From Mercurialis annua (lineage: Eukaryota > Streptophyta > Magnoliopsida > Malpighiales > Euphorbiaceae): DNA of 64,000 bases. The notes under the pieces were generated by a model that made no database searches, was not told where the DNA came from, and saw nothing but the letters and a program-made list of their open reading frames with translations. Both the position numbers and the translations under genes were made by a program. Below, piece after piece: positions 31,802 to 42,775 of the stretch (positions are counted from its first letter, which is position 1; each line of letters starts with the position of its first letter). The stretch lies in contig NC_065573.1 in the NCBI RefSeq assembly GCF_937616625.2, positions 13,221,001 to 13,285,000 on the forward strand. Reading direction: 5' to 3'.

Positions 31802-34800
31802 TGTAATACCCCGTACGTTTGACGTTGCCGAAGTGAGCAACGCAATATAAATTAATAGTCAGAACGACTAGAAAAAGGAGTTAGCGAAGGAATTAAGTAA
31901 TTAAGAACGAGGATAGGTCGATATTGAAATTTAAAGAAGGAATTTCAATATTTGTAATGCCTAAATTAATTAAACGGGACTAAGGAAAAGTTGGAATTAA
32001 AAATAAGATTAAGTCCCCGAAAATTAGAAAATGGAATTTTATTGCCCGAAAAATATTAAATAAATAAATTATTGACGGGAATCAGTAATTAAGAAAAAAA
32101 ATATTGATAATTTGGATATCAATATTCATAAAAGAAAAATAAGGATGAAAAAGTGACGGAAATCGTCGTTTTCGCTCAAATTGGAGAATTGAGCGTTTTA
32201 GCCAAAATTTGGCAAAATCGATTAGCGGAGTCTAAATAGTGAGTTGGCGGAAGAGTATTATTTATTTGTACATAAATAATACGAAATTTATCGAGATTAA
32301 ACGATTGAGTGATTTTTGGACTAAATTGAGCAAAAGAAAAGCTTAGTACTAAATGTTGAGGAGGTGGCTTCATTAAGGGTTGAAGTGCACTTTTTGCCAT
32401 AAATATATATAGGCCTAAATTGAAATAAGATCAGCAATTGTTCATAAATTCCAGCCATCATCTTCCACCTTCTTCAACCTCCAAACCCTTCCCCATGTAA
32501 GTCAACTTCCAAGCTTCATAACTCACTCATTCCTTAATCAAATTTAGTGATCTTGGTGTCTATGGAAAGAGGAGAGGAAGACCTACTGATCTAAAGCTTC
32601 AATTTAAGGTAAGGATGACAATTTTTGGTTAGGATTTTCGGAATTTGGGGCTGTTCTATGTTCATGTATTGGTAATGGATTGTATCACTTGTAGATTCTT
32701 CGTTAGACATCGGAATTGAATGATTTTTGCGGCAACGGAAAGAGGAGAACCATACCTACTGATTGAGCCCAATAAATCAAGGTATAAATCTCATCTTAAG
32801 GTTAGGGTTACTGCTGTATATTCTGTTTTAATGATAAAGGTTGAAAGTGATGTTTATAAGCTTAGAATTAATAGTTTTGGCATGATTTTGGTTAGTTTTA
32901 AGCTAAAATTAAATGGATGGTTGAGTGAGGTTGTGAGAGTTGTGTTTGGGTTGACGATTGGTGAGATTAATTTGGTGTTTTGTGGCTGTTTGTCCAGCCA
33001 TGGTGGCCGGATTACTCACCGTGCCGAAGCACGGTGAGCTGCTGCCGTGAGCAGCAGCCCTGGTGCGACGCACCAGGGCATTGGCCTGCCCCTCCCTTGT
33101 CAAAACAGGGGAGGGCTGAGTTGAGGGGGAGGGGGCTGATGCCACCCTCCGTTCGTGTTCGAATGCGTAATTGTTTCGATAGTTAACGGAGTTACGAAAC
33201 TAGGAATCAAACTTGATGTAAAAGCGGTTTTTAGGATAAAATGTTAATGATTTGAAATTGGTATCGGTTAGCATTATGGCATGATTAGGAATGAATATGT
33301 AGGTTATAATATTGTATTTTAGGCTGTTTTAGATCGACTAAAACGATTAAAAGGCTAATGGTATTAATAGACGTTTAAACTAAGAACATCAATGACGTAA
33401 GTAACGTTAAAAATGAAATGTTGAATTTAATAAATAAAATGGTTATAGGAAATTTATTAGGGCTGTCCTAAATGTATTATAAGGTTAATAAAATAGTCAT
33501 GTTAAACAAATTGTAAAATGTTGTTTTTGTAACATGTCCGAATCGAATATGAATCGATAGGCGATGCTTGGTGAATTAAGTCACGTTTCGATTAAGATTA
33601 AGGCTGAACTTAAAGTAAGGATACTAAGGGTTATATAAGCTATTTTAAACTCAAATTGCTGAGGAAAATATATTAAGGCCAAACATTTTGAGATTTAAAA
33701 ACGAAAAGGTGATATTGACGTAACAACGCAACGAATCGAATTTAGACATTTGAGCGAGTTTTATAGGATTGATTGGGCATTATAGATGGGTTTAAGTTAA
33801 GAAGACTTAACTTAATATAGTAATTAATAGTTTTGATTTTATAATGCCAATGAGATATAAATGTATTTTGAACCTCGTTTGTAACAGACAAACCGAGAGG
33901 CGAAGGGATCGACGGTTTTGGCCTAGGAGTATTCGGCCAAGACTAATGCGTATAAACAATTTGGATTGGAAAGCAAGGAGTGAGTATACTTTACTCTCGC
34001 GTATTATTACGCTATAAGCATACTATTAAATATTTTATTTATAAGTTATAAAAACACATCGCATTATATGATGATTTGCTGTGATTTGAAATTGTATGAA
34101 CTAAATGGTTATTCTACCGTGAGATACACGGATTATGAATTATTATATATACATAGATGAGTATATACATATGTATACTAATAGTTTATGTTTGATAGTT
34201 AAATTGTGAATTGATTTATTATATACTTGAGAATGAATTACATGTTTGGTGTTGGATCAAATTGTGTAGTGTTTTGTTGTTGTTTGTTCTATGTTTGAAA
34301 TTTTGTATATCGTTTTGTTGCTATTTGTTCTATGCTTGAAAATGATGTGTGATCCGAAGAAACATGCTACCTATTGGGCGTCAATAGGCCGTGTGATCAC
34401 CGGTGTCTGTAAGAGTCTAGATATGTGTATATAGAAATGTTTGATATGAGCTCATTAAATGTTGATCATATTGATGACTATGAAATGGAATATGTTTGGG
34501 TATCGGAAAGGAGGATTATAATTTTGGCAGATACGAGGTAACTCGGTCGAACTATCTCGGGACCCGTATCTGGTGAGTAACTCGGTTGAACTATCTCGGG
34601 ACTCACACCATGGGATTAAGCAGTGGCATGATGTAACTCGGTTGAACTATCTCGGGACTATGCCACGTGGTAACGAGTAACTCGGTTGAACTATCTCGGG
34701 ACCGTACCACTTGGATCAAATTGATTTGATATGAAAACGATACATGTTAGGAAAGGTTAGGAGTTTAAGATTAAGGTTTCTTTCGGATCAATTCTTTGTT

Positions 34801-35285
34801 TGAAATATAATGATATTATGTTTGTTTGAATAAATGATTTTCACTTGCGATGTTATTTTGTGATAATACTGTTAGTAAGGTATATCTCACTCAGCTTAAG
34901 CTGACCCCGTGGTTTTTAAACATTTCAGGTACCTAGACTTGGAGTGACTAGAAGTCCATTGTTTTGCCGGGAGTCTGTCTTGCCATATATAGTCCGACTT
35001 CCGTGATCGCTGCAGTAGTACATTGTGTGACCAGTCATGACCTATGATTTATAGTGTTGGAAAATATTTATAACTGCTGTTGTGTATAACATGAATATTG
35101 TAAGGATGTTAGGTTTATGCAGTCAGTGTTTATAAAATGACTATCAATGTTTTCATAATTAAATGCTTCCGTGTTATAACATAATTGCGAAAAATTTATA
35201 GTGAATTTCAGGCTTGCTACGGGATTCGGAACTATAATTCCCATTCCCTAGCGCCGGTCGCGGCCCTCGATTTTGGGTCGTGAGA
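31802..35285 (+). mobile_element. 3' LTR of the LARD-like element, uninterrupted
   Basis: 3,484 bp, nearly identical to the 5' LTR minus the LINE. It ends GGGTCGTGAGA where the 5' LTR ends GGGTCGTGACA, a single change in the terminal CA. It carries the same hairpin modules (GC cluster about 33015-33116; shared-loop hairpins 34528-34710). The TSD ATGAA and then F-box coding sequence follow. Confidence 0.93.
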
Positions 35286-36039
35286 ATGAATTGCCTGATT
35301 TAGGAATTCAAAACAAGTTTTTCGGCTATACCGTGTTTGGGTTCGGTTATGACGCTCAGAATGATGACTATAAGGTTGTTGCTGTCTTTTGCTATAAAAC
35401 TAACAGGAATGCTGGGATCAAATCCAAGGTTAAAGTTTATAGCCTGCGTTCGCCCCGCTGGAAGAAGATCGGTAGTTTTGCTTATGGTGTACCCACAACC
35501 TTGGGGACATACGTGGATGGCACTCTAAACTGGCTAGTGAGATATGAAGGCGATTCAGAAGAAATGAAGGTTGTTGTCTCTTTTGATTTAGCAAAAGAGA
35601 CATATAAGCTGGTTATGCAACCCGATTACGTACAGTTAGGCCATGGCAGGATATTGGGAGTATTGGATGGATGTCTCTGCGTGAGGTGTAATTATGATGA
35701 TGTTCGTGCTGATTTCTGGGTTATGAAGCAGTATGGGGTGAAAGAATCCTGGGTCAAGTTGGTTAGCATACCGTATTTCGGTCATCCCAGCTCATTCAAG
35801 CGGTATTCAGTGCCACTTGGCATTGCTGATAATGGTGAAGTTCTGACGGAGTTTAGCTCTTTGGTGATTGATAATGGTGAAGCTCTGACGATGTTTCACA
35901 CTTTGGTGATTTACAATCCTAAAGATAGAACATTTAGGTATCTTTTGATGGATATGGCTGATGATACATCTACGCCGGCAGAAATTTATGTTGAGACTCT
36001 GGTTTCTCCTAAACTTGTGAACTAAACAACTACAATGTA

Positions 36040-36201
36040 ATGTCTAAGGCAGGCCAATTTTCAGTGAGCTCGGCGTATCACTCGTCTTTTGGAGCATCGA
36101 CAGAAAATGAAACAAATCAACATGCCAAGGATTCTTGGAAGCTGAAACTTCCTCCAAATATTAGATGTTTCTTATGGAAAAGTCTACGTAATGGTCTAGA
36201 G
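36040..36201 (+). pseudogene. LINE ORF2 zf-RVT fragment
   Basis: The reading frame gives GQFSVSSAYHSSFG and WKLKLPPNIRCFLWKSLRNG, the conserved segment that leads into the zf-RVT domain of plant LINE ORF2 and compares with WQFLWGLHIPSKIKVFIWRC in the complete LINE nearby. It ends at a stop and has no LINE context, so it is a truncated remnant of a different LINE. It starts 15 bp after the F-box stop. Confidence 0.75.
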
Positions 36202-36217
36202 TAGTGCCACACTAACC

Positions 36218-36430
36218 TGTTAGAGATATATATGCTTCAAGAAGTCACAAAACAGATTGAAGGACACACTATTTGTGCTTTGGGTGATGCTGCAGCTTGG
36301 CCTGTGCAGGGTCTCATAATGCATTTTAGGCCAGAACTTGAGAGAAGGATTAAGGAGGGAGCTGCTGGAGGCTGCTGCTTAAGAATTTTTACAGGTTCCT
36401 TGTAATGTCTTTTACTTTTATAGTAGACTT
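36218..36430 (+). pseudogene. Processed fragment of mitochondrial complex I 51-kDa subunit (NDUFV1-like)
   Basis: Codons from 36232 read [20 protein letters not shown], then [23 protein letters not shown]. This is the conserved C-terminus of the NADH- and FMN-binding 51-kDa subunit, with the usual IRHFRPELE written [10 protein letters not shown] short deletion then shifts the frame: the natural ending ELLEAAA plus stop is still readable one frame over (about 36359-36382). 3'-UTR-like DNA follows. No intron and no upstream part of the gene is present, so this is a 5'-truncated retrocopy. Confidence 0.88.
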
Positions 36431-36933
36431 AAAGGGAATGCATTAGTTCTATTATTTATATATTTGGCTTGTTATCATGACATTGATTTTTGTCCATGAT
36501 AGATGTTTGTACTTTGTATTATTACGGATAAGTTGTCTTGGGTAGCTTTAATTATTCTCATCGACCTTTATGATTGCAGAGACACCTGTTTCATGTTGAT
36601 ATGTTCAGAGAGTATATCAGTTTGACCATTTTTATCTCTATCAATGACGGGAAACGGGGATACAAATGTGTATTTTTTTGGGATATTTCTAAAGGTATAG
36701 AGATGATGTAGGGTAGCTTAATCGACCAGCCCAAAATGCTGTTATTGCAAGAAGATTGATTAGATTTGGTGAAGCAATTTGCTAATTGGTCGTTGAATGA
36801 TACAGGAAAAAATGAACCGCACTTTTTTTAATATCTTTGTCAAATCAAGTGATAGTCTATTTTAATATGTTAGCTTTGGTGTAGCTATCTACTAACTGGT
36901 TATTGAAAGTTACAGAGAAAATGAACCAGTGAA
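36431..36933. other. Non-coding flank between retrocopy and Tat-like array
   Basis: AT-rich. It may start with the 3' UTR of the complex I retrocopy. The word AAAATGAACC appears twice (near 36808 and 36918). No gene was recognised. Confidence 0.4.
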
Positions 36934-37523
36934 TGAGAGTCTGCCTTCTGAACCGGTGAATGAGACCCGCAAAACAGGGTAGAAGCTAACCGGACGGTGG
37001 TGGTCCGATTAACTCTCCGATGCTAAAGTCAGTTTAGAGCTTTGAGCAGCGTTTTGAGTATATCAATGTAATTGTGATTCTAGGCATACCTCATGCTCCT
37101 TTTATAGTAGATGAATGCATACCTTGTAGAGTCATAGTAGGTAAGTGAATCCTACTTTGTAGGGATCGGGCTACTTTATAGAGATTCACCCTGATTTGTT
37201 GTGATCTATCTTATTCAGACATGAGTCCTATTTAGGAACGTCTTCCTAAGATAGAGCTTATCTTTCCATGTTGGAGATTGTGTCCAAATGGGAAGATACT
37301 TCGAGATATTGTAGTGGATCATGGCGATCTACCCGAATCCCGGATTAGCGCTCTTTGCGCGGATCCTAAGGGATTCGGTCTTCATTGATATATCGGCGGA
37401 TCTCAAGGGATTCGGCCGCCTTCCACATATATTCAGGTCTTTATTAGGAGTCCGGTATCACCTGAGAATGGATCTCCTGTGACTCGGCTCCATTGTAACT
37501 ACTGTAAGATTCGGTATCCATCA
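36934..37523 (-). mobile_element. 3' LTR (minus-strand sense) of the gag-pro Tat-like element
   Basis: Ends in TCCATCA at 37523, followed on the plus strand by TTAG and 13 C residues (the purine tract read on the minus strand). A minus-strand TATA-like sequence (CTATAAAAGGAG) lies near 37097-37108. Confidence 0.85.
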
Positions 37524-37527
37524 TTAG

Positions 37528-37540
37528 CCCCCCCCCCCCC
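37528..37540 (-). other. Poly-G purine tract (13 G) of the Tat-like element
   Basis: Thirteen C on the plus strand, four bases from the LTR end. The matching tract beside the other LTR (48383-48404) is 22 C long. Homopolymer length may be affected by sequencing error. Confidence 0.75.
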
Positions 37541-37705
37541 GCAAGTGAGCTGAAGTGATTGGTATTCATGCCTTTGTGGATTTTAGCTCTTTCGGAGCTG
37601 AGTCTTTTTGTATTCTGGGCGAGTCGTTTCATATATTGGCGAGTTGCTTTTCTTCTTCAATCAGATTCTCTTTCTTGCCACGTGTCATTATTTAATGATT
37701 TGAAA

Positions 37706-40700
37706 TGATGGTTCCGGTGATGCTGGATCCGGTCTTGATGTGGCCGGTCTGAGTGTGATCTTCAATCTACACAGAAAAGATAGGTTAGATGGATTCGAGC
37801 CGGTGTTGGCTCGAACACCCTCCGATGCCTAAGTCAGATAGACTGAATTGTTAAGAGTTTAGAGTGAATATCAGTAATATAAAAGTGTCCTTTACCTGAC
37901 CTAGGTTCATTAATATATAATAGATAGTCATTGCATTGTAGTATGAGTCTTGTTACTGATTTGAGTTCATCTTCTTGTTAAGATTAGGTAAAATCCGTCC
38001 TTATCCCTGATTTCACGGGATAAGGGCGTTATCTGGTCTTCTGGTAACACTGCGTACTGAGTCAGTGACTTCGGACATGTCTCTGAGTCGGTGACTTCGG
38101 GCTTGTCTCTGAGTAAGTGACCAACGCCACCTGTGTGGGTCTTGTGTACAATTCTGGTGGTGTATCCATCATTAGTCCCTCCTAACAAGAACATTTATAT
38201 CAAGCATTTATGTTTGTTTCATTGTTTATGTGGAGTGTGTTTGTGACATTTTGTCTTGTATTTTGAAACGTTGCTTTCTTCGTGCTGTGTCTTCTTATCG
38301 AGCTTTCCTCGGCTCGGCCCACTTCATTTCTTTATTTTTTTTTTCATGTTGGATTTTGTTTATTTTTTTCTCCTTTATTGCAAAGATGGGTGATAATTTT
38401 CTTGATGACTTGACTCTCTCTCTTTTGATGATAATGATGATGTTGTGATTGTCGGGTTTAAACATGTGTTACCCAATGTGTATGTAAGCGGCTGTTTGAC
38501 TTACTTCTGTTCCACTGTGATAAAGATCATTCGTGAGGACTATCCCGATTATGATATCAATAAGTTTATGTCGATTGATTTTCGAGCTCTGGGTCAGCGA
38601 GCTGCGACAAAGGTTGCAGCTTAAGAAAGAAGGGATGCATTGTTTCTCCAGTTCTCCCTTCGTACGCTGCTAAAGATGGCATGAAGGACACCATGGAATC
38701 CAAGGAGAAAAAAGAGCTTGCTGATACTACTGCCAAAGATGGCAAGGAGCTTTTGCCTCCTTCGGGACTACTGACTGCGTCCAAGACAATTTCAATCGTT
38801 ATTTGGAGGTTGAAACTTCGGAGGTCCTCAAGCATGATTCTCTTGTCCCTGACTCAGTTGAGGAACTTTCTAAAGAGAAAGATTCAGGTGGTCCAAGGGA
38901 GGGAGTGACCCTTCTAGAGGAAAAGATGTAGGCCGTATGTAGCTAGCTTCCTTTTACTTTGTTTTGGTGCTACCTTGTGAGGTAGAACTTCTTTTGTTTG
39001 TACTTTTCTTTAGGGGGGGTCTTTGTGGCAGACTCCCCCTTTCAGAGAACAATTGCGTGCTTTTACGAATGTGTGTTGCTTTTTCTTTATTTGTAAAGAA
39101 TCATACTGTTGACTATGTCATGCGTCTATGTCATAGGTTTGCGACTAGCTTCTACTAGAGACATCGAACCGCAAATGACAATCTTTCAAGATTCTCTTGA
39201 TGAAGAGGAACTCAATGCGTTTGATGTTGTAAGTCCAAAGGAGGGAGCAACCTTTCCAGAGGAGAACATCGTCTAGGGTCGTAGCCTTTTTACTTCGTGT
39301 TTGTTTTTTTCTTGTCCCTTGGGACAATCATTTGTTTTGTATTCCCCAATTTCTTGTGGTGAATGTTCTAGGGATGTTTTACAATCCACATTAATCCTAC
39401 GTGGAGATCTGCATTCGCCATACAGTACACTAGGTCTGCAACACTACACTGAGTCTGATACAGTACACTGAGTCTGGTACACCATACTAAGTCTGGTACG
39501 TTACGTCAATCCCTTTTTGAGTAGGACTCTGTTTGGTCTTTGATATTTCTGGTATGGTTGAACCATATCCATCATTACTTCCTCCCTTTCAAACAAGTAT
39601 ACTTCAAGCATTTATATTTGCTCAGTCTTCTGCCAAGGTGAAGAGTCCAATGGAAAAATTGACGATCCTTCGAGGAAGGAAGAACTTCTTGAGGAGAATA
39701 CTGATGGTCCAGAGGAGGGAGCGACCCTACCAAAGGAAAATGTTGTTTTTAGCTAGCTTTCAAATACTTTTTGTGTTGCCTCGTGGGACAACACTTCTCT
39801 TGTTCTTTCATTTTGGGGCTCTTATGTTAATTAGAACTGGCCCCTTTATTTCAGAACAATTTTCATGTTTTACGGATCAGTTGGTCTACATCCTTCCTCC
39901 GGTTTTGTTGGCGCTGTCATGGAGCCTTCTCGTGGAGATGGCACGAGAAGAGTCTCAGTCCTTCCGCAGAAGTCCTAGAGAAAGAATACAATAGTCAATG
40001 TAACGAGGTACTTTTACCTCCTTTGGGACTATTGAATGCGTCCGCCGTACTTCGAGTAAAATGGTTCTTCTAGTGGTGCTGTCATTCTAGTAGAATAGTC
40101 CTTCAGGTTGGATGGTTCTTTCAACGGGGTGATCCTTTGAGTGGAAATGTTCTTCTAGAAATATAATGCTTTGAGTGGGACGGTTCTTTCGATGGAGCAA
40201 TCCTTCGGGTGGGATGGTCTTTTTGGTGGAGTTGTCCTTCCATAAATAGTCCTTCAAGTAGGACGGTTCTTTCGATGGAGCAATCCTTCCATGAATCGGG
40301 TATTGTGGTACTTTAGTCGTCTGCCTTCGATGTGCTTTGGTTTTGATCTTTGTATGGTGCCTTTAATGGTCCTGTTTGGTTATCTGCCTCCGGTATACTT
40401 TGACTCCGAGGAATGTCTTTTGCTTGAAACTGTCCCAAAACTTGGTTGGGCGAGTTGTGAATTTTGGATTTCTACTTCTATTGTTGCATGTTTGTTAGTA
40501 TTCTTCTACATAAAGTTTCATTTTTAATTGAAAGGATAGTCTATATACCTTTAACGTCTTTTACGGAAATGATGTTGTTCTTTCTTTTGCAAGTGGAGAT
40601 GAAGCCTTTTTTTCTTGTTCACCTGTTTTGCTTTTGTTTGGCCTACTTCTCGGGCGATTCCCCTCTACATTTAAGTCTAGAGTACTCCTCAATCAGTTGT

Positions 40701-42441
40701 TTCCCTAACACCTCTATGTCTGTGTCTAGGATTACTCATCCATCTGTGCCTGCACCTGGGACTACTCGTTCATTGTTGTGTATTTCTATCTAGGATAGTT
40801 ATTTATCTTGTTGTACGTCTTTTTCTTGAATTGTTTGTCCCAACAACTCTGCGTCTGGGTTGTTCGTCCTTCGGTTGTTTTCCTTCTGCGTCTGGGTTGT
40901 GCATCTACGCCTGGGACTTCGTCAATCTACATATGTTCCTGGGATTACTTGTCCGTCGGTTCTTCATAAAATCTATGTGTCTGCGCTGGGATCTGTGTCT
41001 GCGCCTAGGATTTGCGTCTTTGCTTGGGACTTTGTCAATCTAAATCTGTGCCTGGAAGTACTCGTCCGTTGGTTCTTTTCATAACATCTCTGCGTCTGCG
41101 CCTAAGATCTGCGTCTACGCCTAGGATCTGCGTCTGCGCCTGGGACTATTCGTCAATCTACATATGTGCCTGATATTACTCGTCTGTTGGTTCTTTTCAT
41201 AACATCTCTGCGTCCGGAATCTGCGTATGGGATCATCGGTTATTGTTTCCCCAACACTCTGCATTTGGGAACATTATCCTCCGGTTGTTTCCCCAGTACT
41301 CTGCGTCTGGGATCGTTCCTCCTTTGGTTCTTTTTCTGGTGCCTTTCTCTTTTTTCTCACTAGTATAGTGATTTATATACTGAATGGTACATTTGTTTCT
41401 CTTCCGAGTGTCCCAGTAGTTTCTCTTCTGACTGTCACAGTGGTTTCTTTTCCGACTGTCGCAGTAGTTTGACTTTCACAGTGGTTTCTCTTCTGAAATT
41501 CCATTAAGCAACATTTCAATCATTGCAAGCTTCGGTAAAAATGATTCAACAAGTAAATTTTAATGCTTGTACAATAAAGTAATTTTTTTTTATTTCATTA
41601 CTTTAATATTTTAATTTAGTAGATCCATAATATCGATACGATTAAACGTTATTCTACAAGTATCATAAGGTTGCCACTTTGAATACTAGTGATATAAAAG
41701 GAGAAACTTATCTGTTTGTTTTTTTTTTCTGTTGCATTGGTGTCTACGTCTGGTACACGGTAACTGTTCCTTCTATGAAATAGAGAGATGAAGAAGTTTG
41801 GATGAACTGAACTTTCTTGATTTGACAGCTTCATATATTACCTTTTGATAGCCACTTTTACTCTAATTTGTTGATTTTCACTCGTGATTTCAATCTTTTT
41901 TTATGGTTGTCTATCACCGAAACCAAAATTAAATTTATTCAAGAACGAATTATCGTTCCCACAGACGGCGCCAAATGATGGTTCCGGCGATGCTGGATCC
42001 GGTCTTGATGTGGCCGGTCTGAGTGTGATCTTCAATCTACACAGAAAAGATAGGTTATAAGGATTCGAACCGGTGTTGGCTCGAACACCCTCTGATGCCT
42101 AAGTCAGATAGACTGAATTGATAAGAGTTTAGAGTGAATATGAGTAATATCAAAGTGTCCTTTACCTGACCTAGGTCCATTTATATATAATAGATAGTCA
42201 TTGCATTGTAGTATGAGTCTTGTTACTAATGTGAGTTCATCTTCTTGTTAAGATTAGGTAAAATCCGTCCTTATCCCTGATTTTACGGGATAAGGGCGTT
42301 ATCTGGTCTTCTGGTAACACTGCGTACTGAGTCAGTGACTTCAGACATGTCTCTGAGTCAGTGACTTCGGGATTGTCTCTAAATCAGTGACCAACGCCAC
42401 CTGTGTGGGTCTTGTGTACAATTCTGGTGGTGTATCCATCA
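37706..42441 (-). mobile_element. Second non-autonomous Tat-like element nested in the first (4.7 kb)
   Basis: The LTRs are 37706-38171 and 41976-42441 (466 bp each), TGATGG...CCATCA. The minus-strand PBS TGGCGCCGTCTGTGGGAACG is at 41973-41954. A purine tract (AGGAGGGACTAA on the minus strand) sits beside the left LTR. The unoccupied site survives in the second unit near 48560 (ATTTGATAAATG), so the insertion is direct and dated after duplication or in one unit only. No gag or pol remains. It shares termini and PBS with its host element and so probably uses the same machinery. Confidence 0.88.
38172..41953. other. Internal region of the nested element: non-coding with repeated modules
   Basis: A module of about 400 bp containing a GGAGGGAG(C/T)(G/A)AC word, then GTAGC or CTAGC and a T-rich tail, appears three times in diverged form (starting near 38885, 39228 and 39700). 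Short tandem repeats follow: ACACTGAGTCTGGTAC (39430-39500), TCTTTCGATGGAGCAATCCTTC (about 40060-40290) and CTGCGCCTGGGA-type units (40690-41330). Plus-strand ORFs at 39533-39994 and 40464-40793 show no recognised domain. Confidence 0.55.
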
Positions 42442-42775
42442 ATAAATGTTCGTCATTTTGAAACTCTTCGTATTTAAGCTCTTCATATTTCTATTTTCTC
42501 TTTTCACTTCTATTTCGAAATTACTCTTATTCTTCAGTTATCTTCTCCTTGTTCTTCATTTGCTTATTCTACTCTCCACAATTTGCTTCTCCAGATTCTC
42601 AGGCATGTTTTTTCCTTTGTTTGTTGCGCTTTGAAGGTGTTGAAGATGCTTTTCTGTTTTCCTTTTCTTTCTGCGATTGTTGTTCTGGGAAATGTTTTAT
42701 TATTCTTGGTGTTCTTCAATATCTTCTCTGTTTGATCTGTAATTTGTATTTGTGTTTGTGATTTCCTGTTCTAGA

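Larger units (their letters stand above)
19625..35285 (+). mobile_element. Non-autonomous long-LTR retrotransposon (LARD-like), with nested LINE
   Basis: The LTRs lie at 19625-29573 (3.49 kb plus a 6.46-kb LINE) and 31802-35285 (3,484 bp). The 5-bp target duplication ATGAA is present at 19620-19624 and 35286-35290, and removing the element restores the F-box reading frame. The primer-binding site TGGTATCAGAGC is at 29578-29589, and the purine tract AAGGGGGGAAGAA ends at 31801. The internal region has only 2.2 kb and no gag or pol. By eye the two LTRs differ at roughly 16 positions, so insertion was recent. The TGTAATACCCCG start and initiator-Met PBS fit a Tekay/Del-like chromovirus partner, but no coding domain is present to prove it. 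Confidence 0.93.
19039..36025 (+). pseudogene. Histone H3 fragment fused to an F-box gene, split by a retrotransposon
   Basis: The coding parts are 19039-19624 and 35291-36025. Codons for [12 protein letters not shown] through [10 protein letters not shown] (19057-19260) match histone H3 residues about 34-101: helices N, 1 and 2, without the tail or helix 3. The next codon (19261) is the ATG of an F-box protein ([30 protein letters not shown]; the KSLL-like step before RFRCV is missing). A frame change near 19390 leads to an F-box-associated region (GCCDGLIRL, LLNPSTRLLHE). That region resumes in frame after the insertion as LPDLGIQNKFFGYTVFGFGY and runs to a stop at 36025. Such proteins are SCF ubiquitin-ligase substrate adaptors. 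The frame change and the insertion make this copy a pseudogene. An upstream in-frame ATG exists at 19000. Confidence 0.88.

Noticed and set aside
32176..32400. Minus-strand 74-codon ORF present identically at 20000-20224
   Set aside because: Conserved only because it lies in the two LTR copies; it spans the promoter region and has no recognisable domain.
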